This document shows positions 37,876 through 52,369 of a stretch of 64,000 bases of DNA, in pieces. Each line of letters opens with the position of its first letter. Within the stretch, counting starts at the first letter, position 1. The position numbers and the translations under genes are program-made. The DNA is taken from positions 177,250,164-177,314,163 of the forward strand of contig CM070876.1 in assembly GCA_036365515.1 (NCBI GenBank). The letters are read 5' to 3'. The stretch is from Torymus aiolomorphi. Taxonomy: Eukaryota; Arthropoda; Insecta; Hymenoptera; Torymidae. The notes beneath the pieces were generated by a model, which worked only from the letters and a program-made list of their open reading frames with translations, was not told the origin of the DNA and made no database searches.

Positions 37876-39890
37876 AAAAATACGTCAAAATCACGGTTTT
37901 TCTCGTACATTATTGAAAATAACTTCTTAACTATACGTTTTAAAGAAAATATTCATAGGACCAAATTTGTTCCCCATGAAATATTCTACAAGGTAGAATT
38001 AAATAAAAAAAATGGAAATGCAATAATTACATAGCAAAATAGCATTATTCTCGCAAAAAACGTATGAAAAATCGGGTATTTTTGAAGCACTTGTAGAATT
38101 ATTAAGGGCTGGTCCTATCCTTTTGAAAATTTGTATGTAAGTACTTCAAAGCAATATAAATAAAGCCCCCAATGTTGATTTAGATCAGTCGTGTAGTTTT
38201 CGCACAATTCATTTGTTAACTAAACTCGGTGGAAAAAATCACTATTTTGTTGCAGTAATGCCAGAGCCAAACCGATTATCTAAAATCGGTCCTGATTTTT
38301 TACGTACTCATAATGTTCCCAGCTATCACCTGGCATCGTCAGAATATCAATTTTATAATTGTTAATAATTTTTTAAGCAATTTTTAATGCTGGGAAAATT
38401 TTTTGCTTATAAATAATTACTTCTACTCTGCCATTTTATAAGTAAAAAAATATTATAGCACACATAATGAAAGTTCTTGCAATCGCCTTTCATTTAAAAT
38501 CACAATATATAATATATATATATGGGATATTTCAGGTGAAGTCGGCAGCTCAAAATTTTAAAATCGCTGAAAATTGGTTTACTTCTAGTTTTTCATGAAG
38601 AAATAATGTTCCTAGAGTTTGAGACCAAAATTTTCAAAAATAAGCTATTTATGGACCATTGAAAATTCAAATTTTTTTCATTTTTTGGTTATAATTCAAT
38701 TTTAATCATTTTTTTACTCAAAAATTTGAAATTTTTTTTATAGGACATTGATTATGAAAAAGTTTGCATTTTATCTCTAGAATGTGCCAGTATTTTTTTT
38801 AGAACCCTTTTCGAAAGCCTCTGTTTGGTTGCTTTTTGGTATACCTTCATCAAAGAATATTGAGACTGCGGTCAAATATTTTTCATTCGACAAATTTTTT
38901 TTTATTCTTCTTCGAAAACCCTTCAAAATGCTTTTTTGGTCAATGTTGGCTGAGCAATGGGAAAAGAGTTACAATTTTTTGAAATAAATATATTATGCGT
39001 GACTCAAATTATCCTAACATTGGATTTTCTGCCCCGAAAATTGCGAAAAGGTTGTAAAAGCGGTGAGTTTAAGGGTTTTTGGTCCCGAGGAACACAATGG
39101 TGCAGTCAAAATTGACGTAGCACAAAAAATAAAAAAGATAGCAAAATTATTTTTTCGAAAAATATTTAAGGTTTGGTTTTTATGTCCATTTATCGAAGTT
39201 CATTTAGTTTAAAGACCATGCCGTCTTTGCCCGACCTCGATATCGGGATGAATTAATTTTTAATTGAATAATCAAAATCTGCTTTTTCGGCCGGGCAGGG
39301 GAATTACCGCAGACGTTTGAGGAACGGGAATTCATAGAAGGAAGTCTTTTGAATAAACGGACTCTAGCTAGCAAGCGGCAACTTCATGACGCGATGGGCG
39401 CTCTTTACATAGCCATAACTTATACTTGATTTCAGCTAACGGAATATTCTCGAAATTTCATTAAATCTTTAAAGATTGCTTGATAACATGAATGGCATTC
39501 TATTTCTATTCACCGGTGTGTGTAAATTATTTATCAAATTATGGGGTATGTTCTGGGTTATGTTAGTGGCAATGTTAACAAATGCTGTTGTTTCGCGAAA
39601 TGCCCAACAGATGACGCCTCTGTCGCGCACGTACTATCACCTCGCCGTATTTGCCGTATTTGCCGTAGCCGCGACAGCTCACCGTTACATTGTGCAACTA
39701 GCAAGAATATGAGCTATTTCAAGCGAGGGTGAGACGTTCAGCACGAGTTGTAGTCGAGGGCGCCCGAGACGGAAACGAGTGGTGAAAACACCTCACCCGA
39801 GTTTGAAATATCTCTTTTTCCCGTGTTACACACCATATTTTTTTCAACGAGTGCATGAGAGGGCCTTTTTATATGCATAACAATTGTGTA
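37876..39890. other. AT-rich non-coding stretch
   Basis: No supportable gene. A small fragment at 39,600-39,690 carries repeated GCCGTATTTGCCGTA, and 39,740-39,860 a piece of the dispersed GCCCGAG module. The frame at 39,476-39,712 is hydrophobic by composition but has no recognised domain. Confidence 0.5.
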
Positions 39891-39893
39891 GGG

Positions 39894-40480
39894 GATAGTG
39901 CATTTTATTCCCGGAATACAATTAAGAGCATGCAAGATAGCTACATAAAAATTGGCAACCCCCAAAGTACCAAGGATCACCCCTTTCGCACGAAAAAATC
40001 ACAAAAAAAGTCTAAGTTCGCCGTGTTTTAGATCGCCGATAATTTTATTATTGGAATACAATTTTGACCATGCAGAATGTTTATAAAAAAAAATTGGCAA
40101 TCCCCAAAGCACCGTGGAAGACCCCTTTCGCGCGAAAAAATAGCAAATAAAAATTTAATTACGTCATTTCTGAGATCCCCGATAATTTTATTATCGGAAT
40201 ATAATTTCGACTATGTAGAATATCTACAAAAAAAATGGCAACCCCTAAAGCACCGCGGAAGACCCCCAAACTACCCCTTTCACACGGAAAAATCACAAAA
40301 AAGTCTAATTCGGCCGTTTTTGAGTTCCGCGATAATTTTATTCTTGGAATACAATTAAGAGCATGCAAGATATCTACAAAAAAATTAGCAACCCCAAAGC
40401 ACCCCAAACTACCCCTGTAGTCCGAAAAATTCTCAAAAAATATCTAATTCCGCCGATTTGGAGATCCTCGATAAATTTGC
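39894..40480. repeat. Tandem repeat, about 4 diverged copies of 139-150 bp
   Basis: GATAATTTTATT...GGAATA recurs at 40,038, 40,181 and 40,331, with a weaker start at 39,894 and an end near 40,470. Each unit has TTGGCAACCCC-AAAGCACC and CCCCTTTCGCACG-AAAAA. Confidence 0.8.
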
Positions 40481-41540
40481 ACCAATTAAAGGCCAGCGTA
40501 GGAAGTATGGGCCAATAAATACGTTATCACTGGCGCATTCGTAGTCGGAAGAGCGGGGTCCGCACAGCCATAAACACGCGTGCTCAGCAATGTGTCATTC
40601 ATTCTCATTATCGTTTTCGTTGCGAAAGGTCGCCTGCGATCAATCAAAAACACCTCCGTTATTATAAAACATTTCCTACCCGACGATTCCAGTTATACTG
40701 ACCGTAGATTGAAGCTGTTTCTGTTTCTTTTTCTTTCAGTGTATGGAGTTACCGTTTTTTCTCTATAGCCGGAACGCATTTGGATTCTCTGAGAACCAGT
40801 CAGAATGTATAAAGCAAATTGTTATTTAAATAATAACATTTTTTTAATAAAAAATTTGTTTGTTTCAATTCTTTTATATCTACCTCTTTTCTGTATAATT
40901 TTTTTACTTCATTTTTTAGCTTGACCGATATTAATTTATTTTACCGATATTTTTGAAAGCTCGGGATGAGAACATTTTTTCATGTTTTAATATATTTTGA
41001 TGTGTTTTTTATTATTCATATTATAATATATAATTTTTCTTTTTCATTTTTATTATTTCCATGATATCGACATATTTTATTTATATGTATACATAGTTCT
41101 GCAATATAAGGCTATGTTTTTCTCACATTTTGACAAATTTTTATAAAAATGTGGATAGATTTGGCCCAAATATTGATGCTTTTACTACTACACTCACGGA
41201 AAAATTTCGTTTATTGGCAATGTCAAATGAAACATTGGATTTGTATGAGCAATATATGAGCAATAGTTGTCCAAGATATATCTAAAGATAGGCCGTGTGT
41301 GGCTTCAGCGCCGTGGCATTATAAAGCCAATATTTTGCCCATATATTGTTTCTTATAGGCCACATCTTGCTCATACTTGGCTAATACTATGTGCAATATT
41401 TGGGCCATAGTAACTTTTTTACGCTGGGAATCATTTCTGTATACGGATTTTATACATCGGTTGTATACAATCTGTATAAATCATTTTTACGTGGGTGTTG
41501 AGAGCTTAGAATTATATAGTAGAATTGTATTTTCAAAATT
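40481..41540. other. Non-coding stretch
   Basis: AT-rich. 41,200-41,420 has loosely inverted ATGAGCAAT/CCAATATTTTGCCC-type sequence. No gene seen. Confidence 0.5.
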
Positions 41541-41544
41541 TCAA

Positions 41545-41855
41545 TATATTTAATTTATTACAATATATTGCTAATCTATTCTCAATCTACTCTCAATATA
41601 TTCCAAATATATTGCAAATATATTCCCAATATATTCACAATATATTCAAAATATATTGCCAATATATTCCAAATATATTGCAAATATATTCCCAATATAT
41701 TCACAATATATTCCAAATATATTCCCAATATATTCACAATATATTCCACATATATTGCAAATAAGTGGCTAATATATTCATAATATATTCCAAATATATT
41801 GCAAATAAATGGCTAATATATTCATAATATATTGCCAATATACTCCTAATATACT
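41545..41855. repeat. AATATATTC minisatellite
   Basis: Units of about 15 bases (AATATATTCMCAATATATTC) in higher-order sets of about 45. The translated Ile-Tyr-Asn runs are repeat artefacts. Confidence 0.85.
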
Positions 41856-41856
41856 G

Positions 41857-42140
41857 TAACGAAGTTCGGAATTCGCGGGCGAACTACCACGCGCGCGTTC
41901 CTTTTCGGAGCGAAGCGTAGGCACGCATGCGCGGGGAGAGAAATCGGCAACGGCGCACGCTAGCTCTATTCTGATTTCCGCCGTTGAAGTGCGCACACGA
42001 AAAGTTACCCGCTACTTAACCGTTAATGCCGAATATCTTCTCATCGAGAAATAAACTGGTTTTCAACCTGATGCGAGTGCTTGTGTCTGTGTGACTTTTG
42101 GATGTGTGGATTAATTGTAAGATCAACGCGTCGCGAAGCA
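41857..42140. other. GC-rich non-coding segment, possible LTR fragment
   Basis: Starts TGTAACGAAGTTCGG, is GC-rich, then AAATAAACTGG (about 42,050) followed by a GT-rich run. That order resembles the end of an LTR or a polyadenylation region, but no matching second copy or target duplication is visible. Confidence 0.3.
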
Positions 42141-42676
42141 AATGTTTAAGGTGGTTCTATGAAAATCGTAAAGTCTGCAGATGAAAATAATATTGAAGGA
42201 TGTTATTGTTCATGTTTTCATGAACAAATTGATATAGTTTTAAGTGCAAGTTGCCGACCAAATACTTGAAATAATATTGTTTAAAAAATTTTTGTTTTAA
42301 CATGGTGAAATATGGGAGCCATGCGGTTGGCATGGAAAAGTATTCAAATTGAAGTACTTAAACACTGCAGAATTATAGCAAAAAAGAGATATCGAGAAAG
42401 TAAATTTCATATTTTCTAAAAGTATTAAAAAATATACCAATAGCCGAATAAAATAAAAAGATATTTTAGATCAAAGTCGGAAAAGTCATGGTTTGAGGTT
42501 AGATTGACGGCATTTACTAGTCAAAACGACAAACTTTTTAACCTTTATTTAAAAAAAAAAAAACAAAAGTATTAGCAATCAAATATATATAAAAATTGAA
42601 CAATTATTATTAATTAATTTATCGTTTCAAAACACTTCATTAATCATATGATTAATCACATGATTTTTTCCAATAG

Positions 42677-45175
42677 GGTTAGCTTTCCAAAACCTGGATA
42701 CGGTTCCTCCAACGATGGTAATACGGCCCGTAAATTTTTTCAACACTCAGATAAATCAGCTGAAATAATTGGTATGTCGATATGTAATTTTCATAAAATT
42801 CTTATAATAAAGCCTTATTTTTCATACGAAACTTGATTTTATAGGAATCGACGAAACATTAATGAAACGACTCCACAACGTGTTAATAGTAATTTCTTCT
42901 GGATGCAATATAAATTCTTGTGCATTTCAAGAGTATTGCATTGAAACTGCGATATTGTATATGGGAGCGACCAGCAGAAACGGGCCACCGAGCGCGCGCG
43001 GTGCCTTTTTCGCGTAAAAGGCGCTCTGTTTAACTCGTTCATAATCGTATGCTGCGTCTTTGAAAAAGAAACCAAGGACCTATATCGATATTTTTTCCTG
43101 CTCTTTCCAATGGTGCCATTGTTTTTATTGCGAAACGCTTTCTTCTGGACGAAAACTCAAGTTGAATATTGAAAGCCATTTTTCTCAAAGTATATCATGT
43201 TTTTTTCAAAATAAACTACACCATTGGAAAGCACAACTCTTAAGCTTCAAAACCTTATGTTGGAGAAGTTGGAGAAATAAAGGGTTTAAAAGTAACAACA
43301 TGAAGAAGACAGCGCCGAGGGTCCGCGTGAGCCCCTCGCGCCCGTGCGTACGGCACGTTTAAGTTCACGCTCATTCAATTCGCTAATAATCGTGTACCAA
43401 GTCTCTGAAAAAGAACTAAGGACATATATCGATAGATTTTTTCCTGCTCTTTCCAATGGTGCTATTATTTTTATTCCGAAATGCTTCTGTTCGGGATTAG
43501 TACCCGAAGTGCCCGCTAGATGGCAAGCACCAAGCGCGCTACCTTCAATGAAAAACATCACCCCGCGGGCTTAAATAGAGGCTACTTTAAGATGATTACT
43601 TAAAGGCTACAGAAAAGCTACAAAACAGGCTAGCCTCAGCTAAGACAATACCTGGAACTCAATTGTTTCATTGTATTAAATCATTAAATGATGCCAAAAA
43701 GTTAGAACTTAAAAGATTTTCAGCGTCAGAAGATTCTCAATTATATCCACCGATCAAAAAAGAAAAAGTACTTAAAACTCAAACAAAGAAAGAAGCGGAT
43801 GTCGCAAAAAGGACAATTCTTATAAAATCAAAAAAATGTAAAAAAATTAGAATTTAAAGGAAAAGGTAATATTGTTATGCCAGATTAAACAATCTATAAG
43901 GTTATTTTAAATGTCTGTTTCACTACTTTCAGTGCGTTCATGGATATTTTTATGTTTAATATATTATGTTTTTCAAATTTTGTTATATAAATGAACAAAG
44001 TTCATTGTATATTTACAAAAAAGAAAGGGCGAAATAGCACATCGCGTGTATTAATCCGCCCTTGAGCATAGCGTAAAAAGTTCAGGCAGCCGCTGTCTTT
44101 TTGATCTTACTATTTTTGAAATTTTCATGTTTCAACTTAAAAATATAATATTTTATAGTTTAAGGCTTGTACTTTTGAAGAATATAATTCATTTTGAAGA
44201 AAAGACTGATATTTTATTGAAAAAATAGCGTTTAAACATTCAAATGGAATTTTCAACTAGAAGGAAGCATTTCGGAATAAAAATAATAGCATCATTGGAA
44301 AGAGCAGGAAAAAATCTATCGATATATGTCCTTAGTTCTTTTTTCAGAGACTTGGTACACGATTATTAGCGAATTGAATAGAGCGTGCACTTAAACGTGC
44401 CGTACGCACGCTCGCGAGGGGATCGCGCGGACCCTCGGCGCTGTCTTTTTCATGTTGTTACTTTTAAACCCTTTATTTCTCCAACTTCTCTAAGATAGGG
44501 TTTTGAAGCTTAAGAGTTGTACTTTCCAATGGTGTAGTTTATTTTGAAAAAAAACATGATATACTTTGAGAAAAATGGCTTTCAATATTCAACTCGAGTT
44601 TTCATCCGGAAGAACGCGTTTCGCAATAAAAACAATAGCACAATTGGAAAGAGCAGGAAAAAATCTATCGATATAGGTCCTTGATTTTTTTTTCAAAGAC
44701 GCAGCATACGATTATGAGCGAGTTAAACAGAGCGCCTTTTACGCGAAAAAAGGCACCGCGCGCGCTTGGTGGCACGTTTCTGCTGGACGCTCCCATATAT
44801 TACTTTACCCGTGGTATTATATGCCACCTGCTGTACATAAAATACTTGTACATAGTGCATCATTTATAAAAAAATCTATTGTACCTTTTGGATGTTTATC
44901 CCAAGAAGTATTAGAGTCAAGTCACAAATTATGTAAATTAATAGGTGAGCTTTTAGTCAAAAAGACTCAAGAAGTAAAACTAATAGAGACATTTTTCATC
45001 AGAGATTACTTCTGCACTCTGATCCGTTAATATCCCTTTTGAACATTTCTCCAAAGAAAACAAAAAAAAAAAAATACCTGCTGGGGTTATTAGTTTACTA
45101 ACTGATTATAATTTAGATATATGCTCTGACACTAATTTTAGCTCATCAGAATCTGATACAGATACAGAATTGTAA
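42677..45175 (+). pseudogene. Transposon-derived arthropod gene split by a fold-back element
   Basis: Exon 42,677-42,771 (VSFPKPGYGSSNDGNTARKF), intron 42,772-42,844 (GTATGT...TTATAG), then exon from 42,845 (GIDETLMKRLHNVLIVISSG...FQEYCIETA) to about 42,953. After the inserted element coding resumes near 44,802 (LYPWYYMPPAVHKILVHSAS), shifts frame near 44,995 and ends at a stop at 45,173-45,175 after an acidic SSSESDTDTEL tail. The NDGNTAR-F and YPW-MP--VHKIL motifs belong to a family common in arthropod genomes and usually left uncharacterised; I take it to be transposon-derived. The 5' part is missing or too decayed to read. Not functional because of the insertion and frameshift. Confidence 0.6.
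42954..44801. mobile_element. 1.85-kb fold-back element with about 540-bp inverted arms
   Basis: Arms 42,954-43,500 and 44,265-44,801 are inverted copies (end TATGGGAGCG-CCAGCAGAAA). With TIRs starting TATGGGAGC, TA flanks both sides, a possible TA target duplication as in Tc1/mariner-type elements. The centre (43,500-44,265) carries a short lysine-rich frame (43,663-43,857) without known domains. It interrupts the coding region described above. Confidence 0.8.
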
Positions 45176-45525
45176 ATATATTTATTATTTATCTTTATAA
45201 CAATGTTTTTTTTATTCCACCCAAAATAATTAATATGAAAATACAATAATACCAAATACAAGACAAAGAATACATAATTATTTGAAAATATTTATTGTAT
45301 TATATATTTGTTGTATATAACATAATAAACAAATTTATTATGTTAATATAATTAACGGAATAATTTATTATATGTTTTTCATAATATAATTACATTCTAG
45401 CATCAAAAATACACGAAAATGTTGATTAAACTGAAAATAGAATGAAATAAATAGTTTTGGCCAACTTTTTTGCGAAATAGACCACTGTACGGCGCTGTCC
45501 TCTATACTGTTCTCTCACTTTTCAT
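45176..45525. other. AT-rich spacer
   Basis: Between two convergent genes. Nothing seen besides TTATTATAT-type runs. Confidence 0.5.
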
Positions 45526-47009
45526 TCATTTAACCTCTTCATGGCATTCTTGGTGAAATATCAAGTAGTTCTCTCGGGATTGTGCCATTTTTATGTATCC
45601 CTCACAGAAGGGTTCGCCCAATGCCTCACGTTTAACGGCTTCCCGGATGATGACTCTAGCGGTAGCTTCGCTGGATGGGCGGTTTGGGAGCAGTTCGAAT
45701 GGTGTTTTGCTCTGTCGGTTGCATGCCTTCAAATCGGCTCCAAATTGAAGCAATAAATCCGCTGCTTCAGCGATCTCAAACTCGTAGGCCACATGCAGTG
45801 CGGTCTTACCCCCTTTTGTTCTTTCGTTGATGCGGACACCACGCTTCAGCAGGAGATGGAGAGATGCCGGACAGTTCAACGCGGCTAAGTGCAAGGGGAA
45901 CAAGCCCTCCTGTGACTTTTTCTCCACGTCTGTACCGTTGTCAAGAAGAATCTTGGTCTGGAAAACAAAACGTTTGTTGAATCTGTAAGTTGAATAAATC
46001 AAAAAGCCGTTACCAATTCATTGGCTCTCCACTTCTTCAATCTCAACTCGGCAATTCCTTATAATTTATTGTTTGTAAGTCTCATATAATTATGGGACTT
46101 GATATAATTAATACATTCTTGCACCCAAATTCGAGTATATTAATTTCTTTGATAAATTATTTGTGAAAGTACAAACAATAAAAGAAGTGTTCCCATGACA
46201 CACACACACACACACACACATACACACACACACACACATACACACCCATGCACACATACACACGCACGCACACACACGCACGCACGAACGCACTCAATAT
46301 GTCTAAAACACATTTCTAATATGTTTTTTAAAACACTTAAAAATATAGTATTACGGAGGTTCTTCTAGAAGGAAGTGAAAATGATCGAAAACATTTGTAT
46401 ATATTATTATATACTCACAATGTCCGTACACTTAATCGCATAGTGCAGCGGTGTATTCCCGAAAAGGTCCTCAGCATCTATATTTATTTTGTGGCTGATC
46501 AGCACCTTGAACATCGTCAAGTTCTTGGACAGTAACGCCAAGTCAAGTGGATTCCGTCCTATCGCCTCTACCGCCTCAATAGATGCTCCTCTGGCATAAG
46601 CTTTAGTGCCAGCTCGTTGAAGCCATGCATCACTGCCAGATGTAGCGGCGTAAACTGATTCTCGTCCCGCGCATCCACGATGGCCCCCGTTGATGAGATC
46701 TTCGACGATTTTGGGATAGACCTTGATCAATACCGCGAAGTGCAGTGGTGTTTGCTTCCGACAATCACGCGCATTACAATTTGCACCGTGTTTTATAAGC
46801 AGACGCACGAATTGGACATCACGAGACGACATTGCCAAGTGCAGCAGCGTCGTCATAGGGTCCAAATCAAGGAGCGCGGTAGCGCTCCGAAGACAAGATT
46901 GTAGATTAAATGGCTTCTTCACGTCCGCCCCTCTATAGATAATACACTCCGCCAAGTCGTAGTCGCCCTCTAGTGTCGCTCTACACAATTCCCTAGTCAA
47001 ACTCTTCAT
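45526..47009 (-). CDS. Ankyrin-repeat protein, complete gene, with truncated PRANC-like tail
   Basis: Exon 1 47,009-46,419 (197 codons), GT-AG intron 46,418-45,958 (donor GTGAGT, acceptor TTTTCCAG), exon 2 45,957-45,526: 340 residues, phase-0 junction. Ankyrin repeats at about residues 5-34 (degenerate), 53-85, 86-109, 151-184, one spanning the splice (from 185), then three more containing FPLHLAALN, TALHVAYEF and TPFELLPN. Ankyrin repeats bind other proteins; partner unknown. Residues 110-139 are not ankyrin-like, yet another frame of the same DNA reads TPLHLAVMHG, pointing to a compensated pair of indels. The C-terminal end (FHQECHEEVK) resembles the start of a PRANC domain, known from parasitoid wasps, Wolbachia and poxviruses, but TGA stops it there. 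The intron carries a (TG)n element. Confidence 0.82.
46001..46377 (-). mobile_element. (TG)n-bearing element T5 in the ankyrin intron
   Basis: Short diverged copy, inverted: TTCTTCTAGAAGGAAG hairpin near 46,361, (CA)n at 46,199-46,283, 3' end CCAATTCATTGG near 46,012. It makes up most of the 461-base intron. It has the lowest similarity to the others, so it is probably the oldest insertion. Confidence 0.65.
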
Positions 47010-47060
47010 CTTTTTTCCTGCAACCGTGGAAGAGCAACTGTCGGCTAAAACGTATGTCCT

Positions 47061-47100
47061 TTGACTGAACTCATCTGGGCTCCTCCGGCACTATATATAG
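47061..47100 (-). promoter_or_regulatory. Ankyrin gene core promoter: TATA box and initiator
   Basis: CTATATATAG at 47,091-47,100 and TCAGTC with its A at 47,066. Spacing of about 32 bases and the TCAGT consensus are those of arthropod TATA/Inr promoters. Predicted 5' UTR of 57 nt to the ATG at 47,009. Confidence 0.78.
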
Positions 47101-47136
47101 GACGCCTCGATCTACGTGGGCCAAGAGAAAGGACAA

Positions 47137-47411
47137 CCTTAGGTACGTAGGTAAGTATTAGTTGGCACCAACGCCTGGGTTTCCCTAATGAAGGAAAGTA
47201 GTCAAATTGCCCTTAGGTATGTCGATGTTACGGATAGGTAAGTATTAGTTCGTGCCAACGCCTGCGTTTCCCTAATGAAGGAAAGTAGACAAATTGCCCT
47301 TAGGTATGTCGATGTTACGGGCAGGTAAGTATTAGTTCGTGCCAACGCCTGCGTTTCCCTAATGAAGGAAAGTAGACAAATTGCCCTTAGATATGTCGAT
47401 GTTACGGGATT
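47137..47411. repeat. 87-bp tandem repeat, 3 copies (block C)
   Basis: Direct copy of 5,460-5,735, immediately upstream of the intact ankyrin promoter. Confidence 0.85.
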
Positions 47412-47650
47412 TCTATAAGTATTTCGGTTTTAGTCGTATATTACGTTCATCTGGGAAAAACTCTTAAGATTCATGACTTTCTGAGTGACAGTGTGAACGC
47501 ATTAGTGGGTATTTGAGATGTGTTAAATGACGAAAAACAATTTTTATGCAAATTGTAGTCTTGTACTTAATTGTTGAGTAGTAACGTAATCTGACAAAAA
47601 CAAAATAATTACTGTTAATTTCCCATAATATTAGCATTACAATTTTTCCC

Positions 47651-49718
<2,068 letters not shown>

Positions 49719-49980
49719 ATACAAAAATACAAAATGGCTTAAACAATAGTCAACCTATAGTTAGTAATACTGTATACTAATTGTAAAAAATTTATTGAAC
49801 TACAGTTGCAGTGTTTAGATGTCTAACACGGGGTACGACGTTCTCGATCATTACCATATATCTTCTGGCACAGTAAATAGCCCTAAAGTAAAAGAAAATT
49901 AAATTTTTCCGTTATTAAATCATATAAAGAAATGCAAAATCCATACAGATCAATCGAAATATTGTACTCTAATGAATTAC

Positions 49981-51160
49981 CCTTATAAAAATATCCTATA
50001 GAAAATCCTGTAGGAAATGCTATAGAAAATCCTGTAGGCATTCCGTAGAAATCCTATAGGAATCCTATAGAGATACTCTATAGGCAGTCCTATATGAAAT
50101 TCTATATAGGAAGTTCTATAGGAAATCCTATGTGAATTTCGCGCTTTTCCTGTAGGAAATCCTATAGGAAATCCTATAGGAAATTCTGTAGGTAATTCTG
50201 TAGGAAAAACTGCAGACAATTTTACATGGAAAATTCTGCAGGGAATTCTGGAGTATTTTCGTGAAAACAGTTTATAGAGGTTTAGCATCTTATTTAGCGG
50301 TGTAACATCGCACAGCAAAATCAGTGGCAAGCAGTCCTAAGTAAGGAGTTGCACCTAGGGACTGCCGTGCACGACTGCCGGCGCTTACCGATTAAGCCCA
50401 ATGAGCTCAGATATCAAAATCAAGGTAATCCTTGTCACATTGACTCTCCGTAAAGTCGTTCAAACGGTTGAATCTCATGGCTTTACATACCCTCGCGGTT
50501 CCAATGTGTTTATGAGAGTCCCGACTGCTGAGCCCCATAGCGGCATAGCAGCGAACATACATAAACGAGGCTCTGGAGAAGCAAGCTTCTACCGCATGCC
50601 GCAGCGCAGCGCAGCAGTCGGGACTCTCATAAACACATTGGAACCGCGAGGGTATGTAAAGCCATGAGATTCAACCGTTTGAACGACTTTACGGAGAGTC
50701 AATGTGACAAGGATTACCTTGATTTTGATATCTGAGCTCATTGGGCTTAATCGGTAAGCGCCGGCAGTCGTGCACGGCAGTCCCTAGGTGCAACTCCTTA
50801 CCTAGGACTGTTTGCCACTGATTTTGCTGTGCGATGTTACAGCGCTAAATAAGATGCTAAACCTCTTAAACTGTTTTCACGAAAATACTCCAGAATTCCC
50901 TGCAGGATTTTCCATGTAAAATTGTCCGCAGTTTTTCCTACAGAATTACCTACAGAATTTCCTATAGGATTTCCTATAGGATTTCCTACAGGAAAAGCGC
51001 GAAATTCACATAGGATTTCCTATAGAACTTCCTATACAGAATTTCATATAGGACTGCCTATAGAGTATCCTATAGGATTCCTATAGGATTTCTACGGAAT
51101 GCCTACAGGATTTTCTATAGCATTTCCTACAGGATTTTCTATAGGATATTTTTATAAGGG
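49981..51160. mobile_element. 1.18-kb fold-back element (block C)
   Basis: Same insertion site and arms as 8,276-9,455. Sharing it with A but not B dates the A/C split after the separation from B. Confidence 0.88.
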
Positions 51161-51754
51161 ACACACCCAACGCCTTTTAATAACTGCGCGGAGAAAAATT
51201 TTTGGGTAAATAAATTATACACAAAAATTTTTCTCCGCGCAGTCATTAAAAGGCATTGAGTGTGTAAATCATTGGGAGTACAATATTTCGAGTGACCTGT
51301 ATGGATTTTGCATTTCTAATAAAATATTTAAATAAGAAAATTTATTATTTTCAATAGGAGTACTGGGTCAAACTCGATTTGTGGAATTTTTACTATTTTA
51401 AATATAGTACTTTTTTCAAAGCAAATTTTAGTTTCTGAAATAATAATTTTTATGAAATATATTTTTTTTGCCTAGCGGGCCGCAAGTGCCACTTTGTCTC
51501 CCGGCGCCCGATCGCGAAGGTTGTATTTTCGGCCTCGCCAGGCAAAAAAATCGTATACGCACCACGGGAGCAAATAAAGAATGCCTCAGATCGCATGTTT
51601 GTCAATTTACATGCGATCTGGGACATTCTTTACTTTTGCTCCCAAGGGGCGTAATTTACTATTTCATCATATACCCTGACCGAAACTGCCACTTTTGCTC
51701 CCGGCTGAAAAACGCGAATGTGGTATTTTGGGCCAGGTATGGTGAAAAATAGTA

Positions 51755-52075
51755 TACGCACCACGGGAGGAAAATTGGTCAGCCCACAGGTCGTGCACTG
51801 AGAAAAATATGTATAGTCGTTACTATTATATCGTATAGTTGTCAAAATATAGTTACAGTTTCTATTTTTTTCAGTAAAATATACTACCCTGTATTAGTTG
51901 GATATTATATTTTAGTAATTTTAACTATAATTATTGTAAATACAACTATAATATAGTAACTTTTACTATAAAATATAGTTGTGACGATTTTACACTATAC
52001 AGGATTGTAACAGTAACTATATTTTCTTTTCATTGTGTAAATTGCCAATTTTCCTCCCATGGTGCGTAATATACT
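51755..52075. mobile_element. Nested fold-back pair (block C)
   Basis: Copy of 10,058-10,376; inner element 51,796-52,037. Confidence 0.65.
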
Positions 52076-52242
52076 ATTAATTCACCGTTTTTGATCAGTT
52101 TCTTTGTTCTATGGATATATATTGGATATTATTATTTAAATGTTATTATTTTTATTTAACCAATATACACATTTTATAATCTAAGTATCACATATTTACA
52201 ACAAAAAATTAAATTTAGAAATTAAAAAATTTTTGCACATGA

Positions 52243-52308
52243 TGGGAATCAAACACGGGACCCTCTTGGCACGGCAGTCGGACGCTCTAAACACTCACCT
52301 ATAAAAGA
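52243..52308 (-). repeat. tRNA-related sequence (block C)
   Basis: Copy of 10,541-10,606 with one substitution in the A-box region (AAACACTCACC for TAACCACTCACC context). Confidence 0.5.
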
Positions 52309-52369
52309 CTTACAGTTGGTCTTTTCGAAACTGATACATAAGCTACACTACGATGTAAGTATTATTCAA

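Noticed and set aside
41525..41783. Ile-Tyr-Asn-rich frames of 71-79 codons
   Set aside because: Translation of an AT minisatellite.
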